A stretch of DNA of 64,000 nt, taken from the NCBI GenBank assembly GCA_934140285.1, contig CAKPBI010000008.1, positions 1-64,000 of the forward strand, in the 5' to 3' direction. The stretch comes from an uncultured Bacilli bacterium (GTDB lineage: Bacteria > Bacillota_I > Bacilli_A > ML615J-28 > CAG-313). How positions within the stretch are numbered: the stretch's first letter is position 1; every line of letters starts with the position of its first letter. The notes beneath the pieces were generated by a model. That model saw only the letters and a list, made by a program, of their open reading frames with translations, did no database searches and was not told the DNA's origin. Positions 26,681 to 34,967 of this stretch are shown in pieces. The position numbers were made by a program, and so were the translations under genes.

Positions 26681-27481
26681 ATGCGCAAAATTAAATTACT
26701 AATTGCTGAAGACTCTGGTGAAAAGGAGGATGGGTTAGCCAGCTACTTTGAAAAGTCACCTGAGGCGAACGTAGTGGGGATTTGTTCGACATCAGCAACA
26801 CTATTCAATGTCTTAAAAGTAACCGACATTGATGTCTTGTTAATTGATTTATTTACAAAAAATTTTGATGGTCTAAAATTTCTAGAAGAACTAAGAGAAA
26901 ATCCGGAGGCGTATCACCAACCAAGAAGAATTATTGCTATTACTCAATTTATGAGTGGATTTGTTAATTCAAAGATGAACAGCCTTTCGGTTGATTATGT
27001 CGTATTAAAACCGGTTAATTATGATAATTTACTTCAAATAATCATTGGGATGTTAGATGATGATGGGGAAAGACGAAGAAAAGATGATAATGAAACCGAT
27101 GAAAATCCAGATTTAGATAGTGAAATTACCGAAATCTTACATGAAGTTGGAGTTCCAGCTCATATTAAAGGATATCTATATTTAAGAGAAGCCATTATTA
27201 TGGTTTATAATAATGTTGATATTCTAGGTAATATTACTAAAATACTATATCCAGAAATCGCTGAACTATATTGCACAACCTCATCAAGAGTAGAAAGAGC
27301 AATCAGACATGCAATTGAAATTGCTTGGGTTAGAGGTAATGTCGATGCCATCAGTGATATCTTTAGTTACACCATTAGCTACAACAAGTCTAAACCAACT
27401 AATTCAGAATTTATTGCGATGATATCTGATAAACTAAGATTACAACATCGTCGTACGAAGAAGTTAAAGTATGTAGCTTAA
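26681..27481 (+). CDS. spo0A: Sporulation master regulator Spo0A
   Basis: A 266-residue response regulator. ATG 26681 is chosen over the upstream TTG because GAAGGGGGAT lies nine bases before it. The receiver domain (about 4-125) starts with [12 protein letters not shown] and has the phosphoacceptor at Asp56 (LLIDLF), the same number as in B. subtilis, plus the conserved Thr and LKP Lys. An acidic linker (about 128-150) is longer and more charged than usual. The Spo0A C-terminal DNA-binding domain holds the highly conserved [20 protein letters not shown] and AWVRGN. It activates sporulation when phosphorylated. Together with SpoIVB it argues for endospore formation. Confidence 0.96.
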   Translation: MRKIKLLIAEDSGEKEDGLASYFEKSPEANVVGICSTSATLFNVLKVTDIDVLLIDLFTKNFDGLKFLEELRENPEAYHQPRRIIAITQFMSGFVNSKMNSLSVDYVVLKPVNYDNLLQIIIGMLDDDGERRRKDDNETDENPDLDSEITEILHEVGVPAHIKGYLYLREAIIMVYNNVDILGNITKILYPEIAELYCTTSSRVERAIRHAIEIAWVRGNVDAISDIFSYTISYNKSKPTNSEFIAMISDKLRLQHRRTKKLKYVA

Positions 27482-27530
27482 AAGCCATGTTCATAGTTTT
27501 CTAAAACAAACAATAACTTAATTTTATTAA

Positions 27531-27609
27531 AAAATGGGAATTTTATTATTCTCATTTTTTAATATTTTAATTTAGGTAAAAATAAAAAAGGCTAAACAGC
27601 CTTTTTTTT
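27531..27609. terminator. Two hairpins between convergent genes, bidirectional
   Basis: An imperfect stem with A and T flanks at 27531-27560, then AAAAAAGGCT (27584-27593) paired with AGCCTTTTTT (27598-27607). A and T runs on both flanks allow termination of spo0A (+) and of the small minus-strand gene. Confidence 0.8.
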
Positions 27610-27645
27610 GCAAAAATATTAAAAAAACGATATAATATGAAAGTA

Positions 27646-27849
27646 TTATGCAGCTTCAATTAAAACAGCAATTAAACTTGCTATTACAGCAGCGATCATC
27701 GCAAATGCTAATACTGCAATAATAATTTTACCAAATACAGTTTTTGAAGGAGCTTTTGTAATAACTACTTCAGTCATTCCATCAGCACGTTCATTAAATG
27801 TAATTGTTTTTTGTTTCTTCTTTGGTTGTTTTTGATTATTTTTAGCCAT
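27646..27849 (-). CDS. Small single-pass membrane protein
   Basis: A 67-residue protein with an excellent ribosome binding site (AAGGAGTAGGAAT before ATG) and an extended -10 promoter, so it is likely expressed. The N-terminal half is cytosolic and basic (MAKNNQKQPKKKQK, then FNERADGMTEVVI). The C-terminal half is one hydrophobic helix (about 40-65) rich in Ala, Ile and Val, ending at the stop. I recognise no family. Its place between spo0A and dinB, on the opposite strand, gives no functional clue. It might be a tail-anchored regulator or a small membrane stress protein. Confidence 0.75.
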   Translation of the reverse strand: MAKNNQKQPKKKQKTITFNERADGMTEVVITKAPSKTVFGKIIIAVLAFAMIAAVIASLIAVLIEAA

Positions 27850-27890
27850 ATTCCTACTCCTTAAGATTATTATTTTATTAACTTGGCTAT

Positions 27891-27899
27891 ATTATAACA
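27891..27899 (-). promoter_or_regulatory. Extended -10 promoter of the small membrane protein gene
   Basis: On the minus strand the sequence reads TGTTATAAT. No good -35 box is seen 17 bases upstream. Confidence 0.6.
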
Positions 27900-27928
27900 T
27901 ATTTTTTTAAAAAAAGGGGCGTGTAAGC

Positions 27929-29167
27929 ATTAAAAAAAATAGAATTATTTTCCATATTGATATGAATTGTTTTTTTGCGAGTTGTGAGATAGCTAAAAAT
28001 CCCGATTTAAAGGGGAAAAAACTCGCCGTTGGACGCTTTGAAGATGGTCATAAAGGAATCGTTCTTGCTTGTAGCTATGAGGCTAAAGCTTATGGGATTA
28101 CTGCCGCAATGCCTTTTACGGAAGCCCTTAGAAGATGTCCGGATTTAGTTATTGTTGATCCCCATATAGGGCTTTACAGTGACTACTCAAGAAAGTTCTT
28201 TGATTATTTTTTAAGTATTACCCCACTTGTTGAGCCTGGTAGTATTGATGAGGCTTATCTTGATGTTACAGATGTTTGTGCTCCCTCACTAATTGTGGAT
28301 CTTGCTCATGATATTCAAAATGATATTTTAAATATGTTTAACCTGCCATGTAGTATTGGGATTGCTCCGAATAAGTTTTTAGCAAAAATGGCATCAGATA
28401 TGAAGAAACCTTTAGGAATAACTGTTCTTCGTAAAAGAGAGATTGATAAATTACTTTGGCCCTTACCTATTTCTGATATGTTTGGCGTCGGTAAGAACTC
28501 AAAAGATAGTTTTGTTGCGTTAGGTATTAAAACTATCGGTGATCTTGCTAACTACAAGGATTTAAAGTTACTAAGTGATGTCCTTGGTCCAAGTAGTGCA
28601 GAAGCCTTATACAAAAGAGCCAATGGAGAAGGATCAAACGAAGTAGATGTAAGTCGCTTTAATGAAGTTAGTTCCATTAGTACCTCACAAACCTTAGAAC
28701 GTGATGAATATGATGAAGAAAAAATGTTACTTCATATCCATTTACTTTCAAACTCCGTTTCTAAAAGGTTAGAACAAGCAGGCGTTAAGGCTTATACTTT
28801 TACCTTACAAATTAAATATTTTAATTTCCGACAAGTATCAAGAAGTAAGACTTTACATGAAGCAACTAATGATGCGAATGTCATGTTTAGATTAATGAAA
28901 GAATTATTTGATGATTTATATGAAGAAGGAATCCCTGTTCGTTTATTTGGAGTCGGTGCTTCTAAATTTACGAAATATGAAGAAGAAGTAAAACAACTAT
29001 CTTTATTTGATAATCTTGATCAAGAACAAAAAGATCATAATATTTCTTTACTCCTTTCTTCGATAAATAAAACGGTTGGTACTAATATTATTAAAAAAGG
29101 AGTTAAAAATAATAGTGATCCTGAATCACATAGCTTAGAAAATCGCTTTGTAAAGCATAATAGATGA
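27929..29167 (+). CDS. dinB: DNA polymerase IV (Y-family), apparent non-AUG start
   Basis: The Pol IV reading frame: residues after the first in-frame ATG (27962) are NCFFASCEIAKNP, but the catalytic first strand IIFHID, with the essential metal-binding Asp, is coded just upstream of that ATG. AAAGGGG (27913-27919) is spaced nine bases from an ATT codon at 27929, which gives IKKNRIIFHIDMNCFFAS, the proper family N-terminus. No ATG, GTG or TTG exists in frame there. So the gene starts at ATT, or the start codon is mutated. Further motifs: YSRKFFDYFLSI, SIDEAYLDV (second catalytic acidic pair), IGIAPNKFLAKMAS, the helix-hairpin-helix FGVGKNSKDSFVALGI, the little-finger domain, and a C-terminal clamp-binding QLSLFD. 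It performs error-prone translesion synthesis. Confidence 0.88.
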   Translation: MKKNRIIFHIDMNCFFASCEIAKNPDLKGKKLAVGRFEDGHKGIVLACSYEAKAYGITAAMPFTEALRRCPDLVIVDPHIGLYSDYSRKFFDYFLSITPLVEPGSIDEAYLDVTDVCAPSLIVDLAHDIQNDILNMFNLPCSIGIAPNKFLAKMASDMKKPLGITVLRKREIDKLLWPLPISDMFGVGKNSKDSFVALGIKTIGDLANYKDLKLLSDVLGPSSAEALYKRANGEGSNEVDVSRFNEVSSISTSQTLERDEYDEEKMLLHIHLLSNSVSKRLEQAGVKAYTFTLQIKYFNFRQVSRSKTLHEATNDANVMFRLMKELFDDLYEEGIPVRLFGVGASKFTKYEEEVKQLSLFDNLDQEQKDHNISLLLSSINKTVGTNIIKKGVKNNSDPESHSLENRFVKHNR

Positions 29168-29185
29168 TAATTTGTTTCAATCTTA

Positions 29186-29214
29186 TTGCAATTTACTTTG
29201 TAATTTGGTATAAT
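29186..29214 (+). promoter_or_regulatory. Sigma-A promoter of the hisS-aspS T-box operon
   Basis: TTGCAA (29186-29191), a 17-base spacer and TATAAT (29209-29214). Confidence 0.8.
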
Positions 29215-29220
29215 AGATGA

Positions 29221-29368
29221 AGATATAAATGTTTTTTGTTAGACGTGGCCTGACAACCCACTAGAAAAACCGTGAGAATCGCGTTAAGACAAATTAAGAG
29301 TGGAAAATCCAAACTAAGGTGGTACCGCGCTTTATGGTTCTATGAAGCGTCCTTAGGTGTTTTTTCTA
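29221..29368 (+). ncRNA. T-box leader (tRNA-sensing riboswitch) upstream of hisS-aspS
   Basis: The conserved T-box sequence AAGGTGGTACCGCG is at 29316-29329. The antiterminator can be replaced by a terminator helix in which AAGG...GCGCTTTAT pairs with ATGAAGCG...CCTT (ending about 29354), followed by a T run. Uncharged tRNA binding at the TGGT...CC bulge favours transcription of the synthetase genes. Only about 95 bases separate the predicted transcription start from the T-box, much shorter than a classical stem I region. A small hairpin (TGG-AAAA-TCCA, about 29301-29311) may be stem III. The specifier codon could be GAC (Asp) or CAC (His); I cannot decide which. Confidence 0.9.
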
Positions 29369-29393
29369 TTTTTTTATTTTTAGGAGGTATTTT

Positions 29394-30650
29394 ATGAAAG
29401 TAACAAGAATGAAAGGAACCTTAGATTATTTTGATGATAGTGCATTAAAATATCAATATCTTGAAGATGTCGCAAAATCTGTTTGTAAACGCTTTGGCTT
29501 TGGTTTAGTTATTACCCCAATGTTTGAAGCAACAGAATTATTTACCCGTGGTGTTGGTGAAGGTAGTGATATTGTAAATAAAGAAATGTATACTTTCCTT
29601 GATAAAGGTGAACGTTCAATTACTCTAAGACCAGAAGGAACCGCCTCAGTAACTAGATGTTATGTTGAAAATAAACTATATGCTACCCCTGGCTTAAAAA
29701 AATACTATTACTTTGGTCCCATGTTTAGATATGAAAGACCTCAAGCTGGAAGATATCGTCAATTTACTCAATTTGGTGTTGAAGCCTTAGGAACTGGTAG
29801 TAGCTATTTAGATGCGGAAATCATTAACTTTGCATCAGAGTATTTAAAACAAATAGGATTAACGAAAATAAAAGTTTTAATCAATAACATCGGTAGTAAA
29901 GAATCTCGTGTTGCTTATTGTGAAGCTTTAAAGAATCACTTTAGAAATCATCTTGATGAAATGTGTGATGACTGTAAGGTTCGTTTTGAAAAGAATCCTC
30001 TAAGAATGCTTGATTGTAAGGGTGACAAAAACAATCCAATAATTGCAACTGCTCCTAAAATCTTCGATTACTTATCAAATGAAGACCAAAAATACTTTAT
30101 GGATATTTGTAATATCTTAACATCACTTAATATTAAGTATGAAGTAAGTGATCGTTTAGTCCGTGGTCTTGATTACTATACTAATGTTGTATTCGAGTTT
30201 GTTTATGATGATGAATCATCTCCAATTAATGGTTTAACTGTTCTTGCGGGGGGACGTTACAATGGACTATCAAGAGAACTTGGAGGACCTGACACTGAGG
30301 CTATCGGTTTTGCTTGTGGCGTTGAACGTTTAATTCTTGCTCTTGATGAAATTGGCAAATTTGCTAATCTTAACAAAGATGCATTATTCCAAGTAATTAC
30401 GATTGGTGAAGAAAACAAAGTAGAAGGCATCAAAATAGCTAATCTTTTACGTGAAACTGGAGTATATGTAGAAATTGATTACAACAATCATAACTTAAAG
30501 CCTCAATTTAAGCTTGCTGAAAGATGTCATGCGAAATATTTAATTATCATGGGTGAAGAAGAAGTCAAAACAAAACAATATAAAGTTAAAAATACAATTG
30601 ATAATACAGAAGTTACATTACCAATTGAAGAAATAATAAAATTAAAATAG
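29394..30650 (+). CDS. hisS: Histidyl-tRNA synthetase
   Basis: A 418-residue class II synthetase with TTAGGAGG before the ATG. The N-terminus KVTRMKGTLDYFDDSALKYQ is the HisRS entry motif. Motif 2 follows in YYFGPMFRYERPQAGRYRQF. The HisRS-specific LVRGLDYYTNVVFEF and the GGRYNGLSRELGG segment bind histidine, and motif 3 is GFACGVERLIL. An anticodon-binding domain covers about 325-418. It charges tRNA-His with histidine and is controlled by the T-box upstream. Followed 11 bases later by aspS. Confidence 0.96.
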   Translation: MKVTRMKGTLDYFDDSALKYQYLEDVAKSVCKRFGFGLVITPMFEATELFTRGVGEGSDIVNKEMYTFLDKGERSITLRPEGTASVTRCYVENKLYATPGLKKYYYFGPMFRYERPQAGRYRQFTQFGVEALGTGSSYLDAEIINFASEYLKQIGLTKIKVLINNIGSKESRVAYCEALKNHFRNHLDEMCDDCKVRFEKNPLRMLDCKGDKNNPIIATAPKIFDYLSNEDQKYFMDICNILTSLNIKYEVSDRLVRGLDYYTNVVFEFVYDDESSPINGLTVLAGGRYNGLSRELGGPDTEAIGFACGVERLILALDEIGKFANLNKDALFQVITIGEENKVEGIKIANLLRETGVYVEIDYNNHNLKPQFKLAERCHAKYLIIMGEEEVKTKQYKVKNTIDNTEVTLPIEEIIKLK

Positions 30651-30661
30651 AAGGTGAAAAT

Positions 30662-32416
30662 ATGATAAGAACAATTAATAATAATGCTTTAAGATTAAGT
30701 AATGTTGGTGAACATCATACTCTAGTTGGTTGGTGTAGTAAAAAAAGAAATCTTGGTGGTTTACTTTTCATTGATTTAAGAGACCGTTACGGTATTACCC
30801 AACTTGTAGTATCTCCTGATTCGCCAATTTATGAACTTGCAAGTAGTGTTCGTAATGAATATGTATTAAAAGCTACTGGTGAAGTAATTGAAAGAAGTAG
30901 TAAAAATGTTAACCTTCCCACTGGTGAAATTGAATTAAAAGTAGAAGAATTTGAAATCTTAAGTACAGCTGAACAACCTCCATTCCCTATTCAAGATGAA
31001 ATTGACGCTCTTGAAGATTTAAGAATGAAATATCGTTACCTTGACTTAAGAAGACCTTGCATGCAAAGTAATTTTATTTTACGTCATAAAACTGCAATGT
31101 CAATACGTAACTACTTTGATTCTCTAGACTTTATTGAGATTGAAACTCCATTCTTAGGTAAATCTACTCCTGAGGGTGCTCGTGACTTTCTTGTTCCATC
31201 TCGTATTCACCATGGTTCATTCTATGCCCTACCTCAATCGCCACAAATGTATAAACAATTACTAATGGTTGCAGGATTTGAAAGATACTTCCAAATCGTT
31301 AAATGCTTTAGAGATGAGGACTTAAGAGCTGACCGTCAACTTGAGTTTACCCAAGTCGATGTTGAGATGAGTTTTGTTGATGAAGAAGATATTTATCAAT
31401 TAGTAGAAGGCTTATTAAAGAAAGTATGGAAAGATGTATTAAATATGGACATTGTTACTCCATTTATCCGTCTTCCTTATGATATTTGTATGAATAAATA
31501 TGGAAGTGATAAACCTGATACTAGATTTGAAATGTATCTAACGGACTTCGATGATTGGGCAAAGACTGTTGATAGTGCTATCTTCCATCAAGCTATTGAA
31601 CAAAATATGCGTATTAAAGGTATTATCGCAGAAGGTTGTGCAACTCACTACTCACGTAAAGAGATTGATCGTTTAACGGAATTTGCTAAAAAATATCATG
31701 CTAAAGGCTTAATCTGGTTAAAGTATGAAAATGGTACAATCAGTGGTTCAATTGCTAAACATTTAAGTGAAGAAAATAAAGAAGAATTAATTAAGAAATA
31801 TAACCTAAAAGAAAATGATTTAGTATTACTTGTATGTGATACGCTTGAAAATTGTAACTTTGCGTTAGGTGGCCTTCGTACACTAATTGCTCATGAACAA
31901 AACATGATTGATGAATCTAAGTTTAATTTCCTATGGGTTGTGGATTGGCCATTATTTGAATATAGTGAAGAAGAACATCGTTATGTAGCAGCTCACCATC
32001 CATTCACATCGCCAAAGAATGGTGATGAAGATCGTTTATTAACTGATCTCGCAAATTGTAAAGCAAAAGCCTATGATATCGTTTTAAATGGTTATGAACT
32101 TGGTGGTGGAAGTATCCGTATTCATAATCAAGACATTCAACAAAAGATGTTTAAAGCCATTGGCCTTTCTGATGAAGAAGTTCAAAGACAATTCTCCTTC
32201 TTTGTTAATGGTCTAAAGTATGGTACTCCTCCTCATGGTGGTCTTGCGATTGGATTTGACCGTTTAGTTATGTTACTTACTCATAATAACAACTTACGTG
32301 AAGTCATCGCTTTCCCTAAAGCCGCAAGCGCTAAGTGCTTAATGAGTGATGCTCCAACTCCAGTTGATGATAAACAACTAAATGAACTTGGAATTATCGT
32401 TAGAGATAAAGAATAA
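30662..32416 (+). CDS. aspS: Aspartyl-tRNA synthetase (bacterial type)
   Basis: A 584-residue class IIb synthetase. The N-terminal OB-fold anticodon domain (about 1-105) has VGWCSKKRNLGGLLFIDLRD. The catalytic core has YRYLDLRRPCMQSNFILRHK, FLGKSTPEGARDFLVPSR, the motif-2 arginine in CFRDEDLRADRQLEFTQVD, and motif 3 in GGLAIGFDRLVML. The GAD insertion domain lies about 285-410, as in all bacterial AspRS. It shares the T-box with hisS, a pairing common in Firmicutes. Confidence 0.96.
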   Translation: MIRTINNNALRLSNVGEHHTLVGWCSKKRNLGGLLFIDLRDRYGITQLVVSPDSPIYELASSVRNEYVLKATGEVIERSSKNVNLPTGEIELKVEEFEILSTAEQPPFPIQDEIDALEDLRMKYRYLDLRRPCMQSNFILRHKTAMSIRNYFDSLDFIEIETPFLGKSTPEGARDFLVPSRIHHGSFYALPQSPQMYKQLLMVAGFERYFQIVKCFRDEDLRADRQLEFTQVDVEMSFVDEEDIYQLVEGLLKKVWKDVLNMDIVTPFIRLPYDICMNKYGSDKPDTRFEMYLTDFDDWAKTVDSAIFHQAIEQNMRIKGIIAEGCATHYSRKEIDRLTEFAKKYHAKGLIWLKYENGTISGSIAKHLSEENKEELIKKYNLKENDLVLLVCDTLENCNFALGGLRTLIAHEQNMIDESKFNFLWVVDWPLFEYSEEEHRYVAAHHPFTSPKNGDEDRLLTDLANCKAKAYDIVLNGYELGGGSIRIHNQDIQQKMFKAIGLSDEEVQRQFSFFVNGLKYGTPPHGGLAIGFDRLVMLLTHNNNLREVIAFPKAASAKCLMSDAPTPVDDKQLNELGIIVRDKE

Positions 32417-32440
32417 AAGGATAAAAAGGAAGGAATAATT

Positions 32441-32929
32441 ATGAAAAACAATAATCATATTTCCTGGGATGTGTATTTTATGGGGGTTGCTAAACTTTCA
32501 GCCCTAAGAAGTAAGGATCCAAACACAAAGGTTGGTGCCTGCATTGTCAATGAGAAAAAACGAATTGTTGGCATCGGCTATAATGGACTTCCTTATGGTT
32601 GTGATGATAATCTTTACCCATGGGATCGTGAAGGGGATTTTCTAAATACTAAGTATCCATATGTTGTTCATGCAGAACCTAATGCTATTTTAAATAGTAC
32701 CAACAAACTTGATAATGCGACAATCTATGTTACTTTATTTCCTTGTCATGAATGTGCCAAACTAATTATTCAAAGTGGAATTAAAGAAGTAGTTTATTTA
32801 TCAGATAAATATGAAGGTACTGACTCTAACATAGCTTCTAAAAAAATGCTTGAATCAGCAGGAGTAAGATGCCGCCAAATGGAAAATTTTGAACTAGAGG
32901 TAAGATGTTGTGAAGAAGTTCTTAAGTAA
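32441..32929 (+). CDS. comEB: dCMP deaminase / ComEB family
   Basis: A 162-residue zinc-dependent deaminase with AAGGAAGGAA upstream. The zinc site is seen in VVHAEPNAILN (His-Ala-Glu) and PCHECAKL (Pro-Cys-x-x-Cys). An early segment SKDPNTKVGACIVNEKKRIVG completes the family pattern. It converts dCMP to dUMP for thymidylate synthesis. ComEB of Bacillus is the close relative, though it is not needed for DNA uptake. It overlaps the protease gene downstream by 20 bases. Confidence 0.92.
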   Translation: MKNNNHISWDVYFMGVAKLSALRSKDPNTKVGACIVNEKKRIVGIGYNGLPYGCDDNLYPWDREGDFLNTKYPYVVHAEPNAILNSTNKLDNATIYVTLFPCHECAKLIIQSGIKEVVYLSDKYEGTDSNIASKKMLESAGVRCRQMENFELEVRCCEEVLK

Positions 32930-33992
32930 ACATAAATATTTACTTTTTGTACTTTCTATTCCTTATGTCTTAATCTTAGTATTAGCGATTGTCCATATTG
33001 ACTATGATGTAACTACCCCTGCTACCATTGATTCAATTGAAAATGTCATTGAAGTCGAAAATGAAACAAACCTTACAGGTTCAATTAATGTCGTTTCGGT
33101 ATTTTCCTATGAGCGAGTGAGTCTTCTGGGATATTTAGTAGGTTCAACTAATCCTTATGCGGAAGTATCTAAATCAATAGAATATACCGATATTGATTAT
33201 AACTCATTGTACCTTGGAGGAACCTATCAAAAAAGAGTAAGTCTTTATAATTCCGTAATTGCAGGATATAAACAAGCAGGATATAACCTTAATTATGATT
33301 TTTATGGCTATATTGTTCATAACAAAACAACCTATGTAGATAAAGACTTAAATGTTGGTGATATGATTACCCATATCAATGGGGAAGCCTTAAGTAATGA
33401 AGTTAATATTTCAACACTTATAAATAAGTATGCTGGTAATCTTCCCACTTTAACCTTTACGATTATCAAAAACTTTGGTACTAGCAGTGAAACAACAGCT
33501 GATTATGAAATTACTGCCAAAGAGTTTGAAAAAGAAGGTAAGAAGTACTTTAGCTTTGGGTTTAGTGTCTACCCTTACAATGTACCACGCATAACGGAGG
33601 GAACACCATCATTTACGATTAAGTTTAATAATGTTAATAGTTTAGGCCCGAGTGGGGGATTACTTCAATCCTTTTATGTTTACGAAAAACTAACCGGAGC
33701 AAAACTATCGAAAAACTTAAAGATTGCAGGTACAGGAACCGTTGATATAAATGGAAATGCTGGTCCGATCGGAGGTATTGGCCAAAAAATCTTTACTTCT
33801 GAACTAAGTGGTGTCGATATTTTCTTCATTCCTGTTTCTAGTCCTAATTATATGAATGATGATACTGAAACTAACTACATAGAGGCTAAAAAAGCTTATG
33901 ACAGCTTAAAGAATCCTCATATGAAGATTGTTCCTGTCTGGTCGTTAGAAGAGATTGTACGCTATCTTAAAGAATATCAAGGGGTAAACTGA
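32910..33992 (+). CDS. Membrane-anchored PDZ-S16 (Lon-like) protease, YlbL/SepM type
   Basis: A 360-residue protein starting at GTG 32910, inside the end of comEB, with GAGG about ten bases upstream. One N-terminal transmembrane helix (about 10-28), an extracellular domain with a PDZ core (about 135-195, LNVGDMITHINGEALS) and a C-terminal Lon-type S16 domain with the Ser motif GPSGGLL and, after GTGTVDINGNAGPIGGI, the catalytic Lys in GQKIF. Bacillus YlbL is linked to cell division control during DNA damage; streptococcal SepM processes a competence peptide. The catalytic dyad looks intact. Its ATG neighbour downstream overlaps the stop (TGATG). Confidence 0.9.
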   Translation: MKKFLSKHKYLLFVLSIPYVLILVLAIVHIDYDVTTPATIDSIENVIEVENETNLTGSINVVSVFSYERVSLLGYLVGSTNPYAEVSKSIEYTDIDYNSLYLGGTYQKRVSLYNSVIAGYKQAGYNLNYDFYGYIVHNKTTYVDKDLNVGDMITHINGEALSNEVNISTLINKYAGNLPTLTFTIIKNFGTSSETTADYEITAKEFEKEGKKYFSFGFSVYPYNVPRITEGTPSFTIKFNNVNSLGPSGGLLQSFYVYEKLTGAKLSKNLKIAGTGTVDINGNAGPIGGIGQKIFTSELSGVDIFFIPVSSPNYMNDDTETNYIEAKKAYDSLKNPHMKIVPVWSLEEIVRYLKEYQGVN

Positions 33993-34393
33993 TGAAAAAG
34001 TTATTTAAAAAAATCAAAGAAACCAAACTTGCTTTAAAAAAGATTGATACAAATGAAATAGATAAAAAAGCAATGAATAAAGCTTCAATATTTGCGGCTT
34101 TAATCGTGGTAGTTGCGTTAATTCCTTTCATTTTGGTCTTTCTTGAATTCTTTAAACAATATTCCATTATAACCCCAATGTTTTATGTTTTAATTATCTT
34201 AGTTTTTATTCTATCAATGCTAATTATTCCTTTTTTCAATATCATCTTTTTTGATCTTTTAAAGAATTATACAGAAAGAGAAGAAATACAACAACTTGAA
34301 TTACGCTATGTTTTTCTTGCGGAACTAACTAATCCTCTATATGCCGTATTTAGTTTTATGTTAGTTTTATTGATTGTTTTCTTGGTTAAATAA
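33992..34393 (+). CDS. Small membrane protein with three TM segments
   Basis: A 133-residue protein translationally coupled to the protease gene (overlap TGATG). The N-terminus is highly basic and cytosolic (about 1-30), followed by hydrophobic segments at about 32-54, 60-85 and 110-132, with a Glu-rich loop (TEREEIQQLE) between the last two. I recognise no family. Its fixed place between the S16 protease and lspA suggests a small envelope role. Confidence 0.7.
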   Translation: MKKLFKKIKETKLALKKIDTNEIDKKAMNKASIFAALIVVVALIPFILVFLEFFKQYSIITPMFYVLIILVFILSMLIIPFFNIIFFDLLKNYTEREEIQQLELRYVFLAELTNPLYAVFSFMLVLLIVFLVK

Positions 34394-34394
34394 A

Positions 34395-34967
34395 ATGAAA
34401 TTTAAGTTTGAAAAGAAGAATTTAAAAAACATCTTAATATCACTAGGAATATGTGTTGCTCTTATTATCATTGACCAAATAACCAAAGTAATCGCTGTTA
34501 AAAACTTATCCGTTCATAATCATGTCCCTTTCATAAAAGGAATTATTGAATTTAACTTAAGCTATAACACAGGATTTGCGTTTGGTCTTGGTGATGGTTA
34601 TCAATGGCTATGGGCAATAGTTAGCATTATTGGTTGTGTTATAATTGTTTACTTTATGCAAAATGTTGATTTTAAGAAAAATATCGTCTATACGCTTTCC
34701 CTTATCTTAATCTTTTCTGGTACTTTTGGAAATATGATTGATCGTATATTCAGTAGTAAGGGGGTAATTGACTTTATTGATCCCGTCTTTATGGATTTCG
34801 CAATCTTTAATGTTGCGGATTCATACATTACCATTGGAGCTATTCTCCTTGCGGTCTACATTTTGTTTATTTATAAAGATCCAGAAGAAACTAAGATTGA
34901 ACCAACAAATGAAATTGATGAAACATCAACAACTAACAATGATGAAGGAGGTGCTGGCAATGAATAA
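34395..34967 (+). CDS. lspA: Lipoprotein signal peptidase (signal peptidase II)
   Basis: A 190-residue membrane aspartyl protease. ATG 34395 is preferred over the in-frame TTG at 34374, which sits inside the preceding gene; a clear ribosome binding site is lacking. Four TM helices; conserved boxes IIDQITKVIAV, LSYNTGFAFGL, GTFGNMIDRI (catalytic Asp) and FNVADSYITIG (second Asp). It cuts prolipoproteins before the lipidated Cys, and thus serves the three lipoproteins in this window. The acidic C-terminal tail (about 165-190) is an extension. Its stop overlaps rluD by eight bases. Confidence 0.94.
   Translation: MKFKFEKKNLKNILISLGICVALIIIDQITKVIAVKNLSVHNHVPFIKGIIEFNLSYNTGFAFGLGDGYQWLWAIVSIIGCVIIVYFMQNVDFKKNIVYTLSLILIFSGTFGNMIDRIFSSKGVIDFIDPVFMDFAIFNVADSYITIGAILLAVYILFIYKDPEETKIEPTNEIDETSTTNNDEGGAGNE

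Noticed and set aside
34768..34959. N-terminal extension of RluD into lspA
   Set aside because: The extension is an out-of-frame reading of lspA; AAGGAGGTG and the S4-domain start fix the ATG at 34960.
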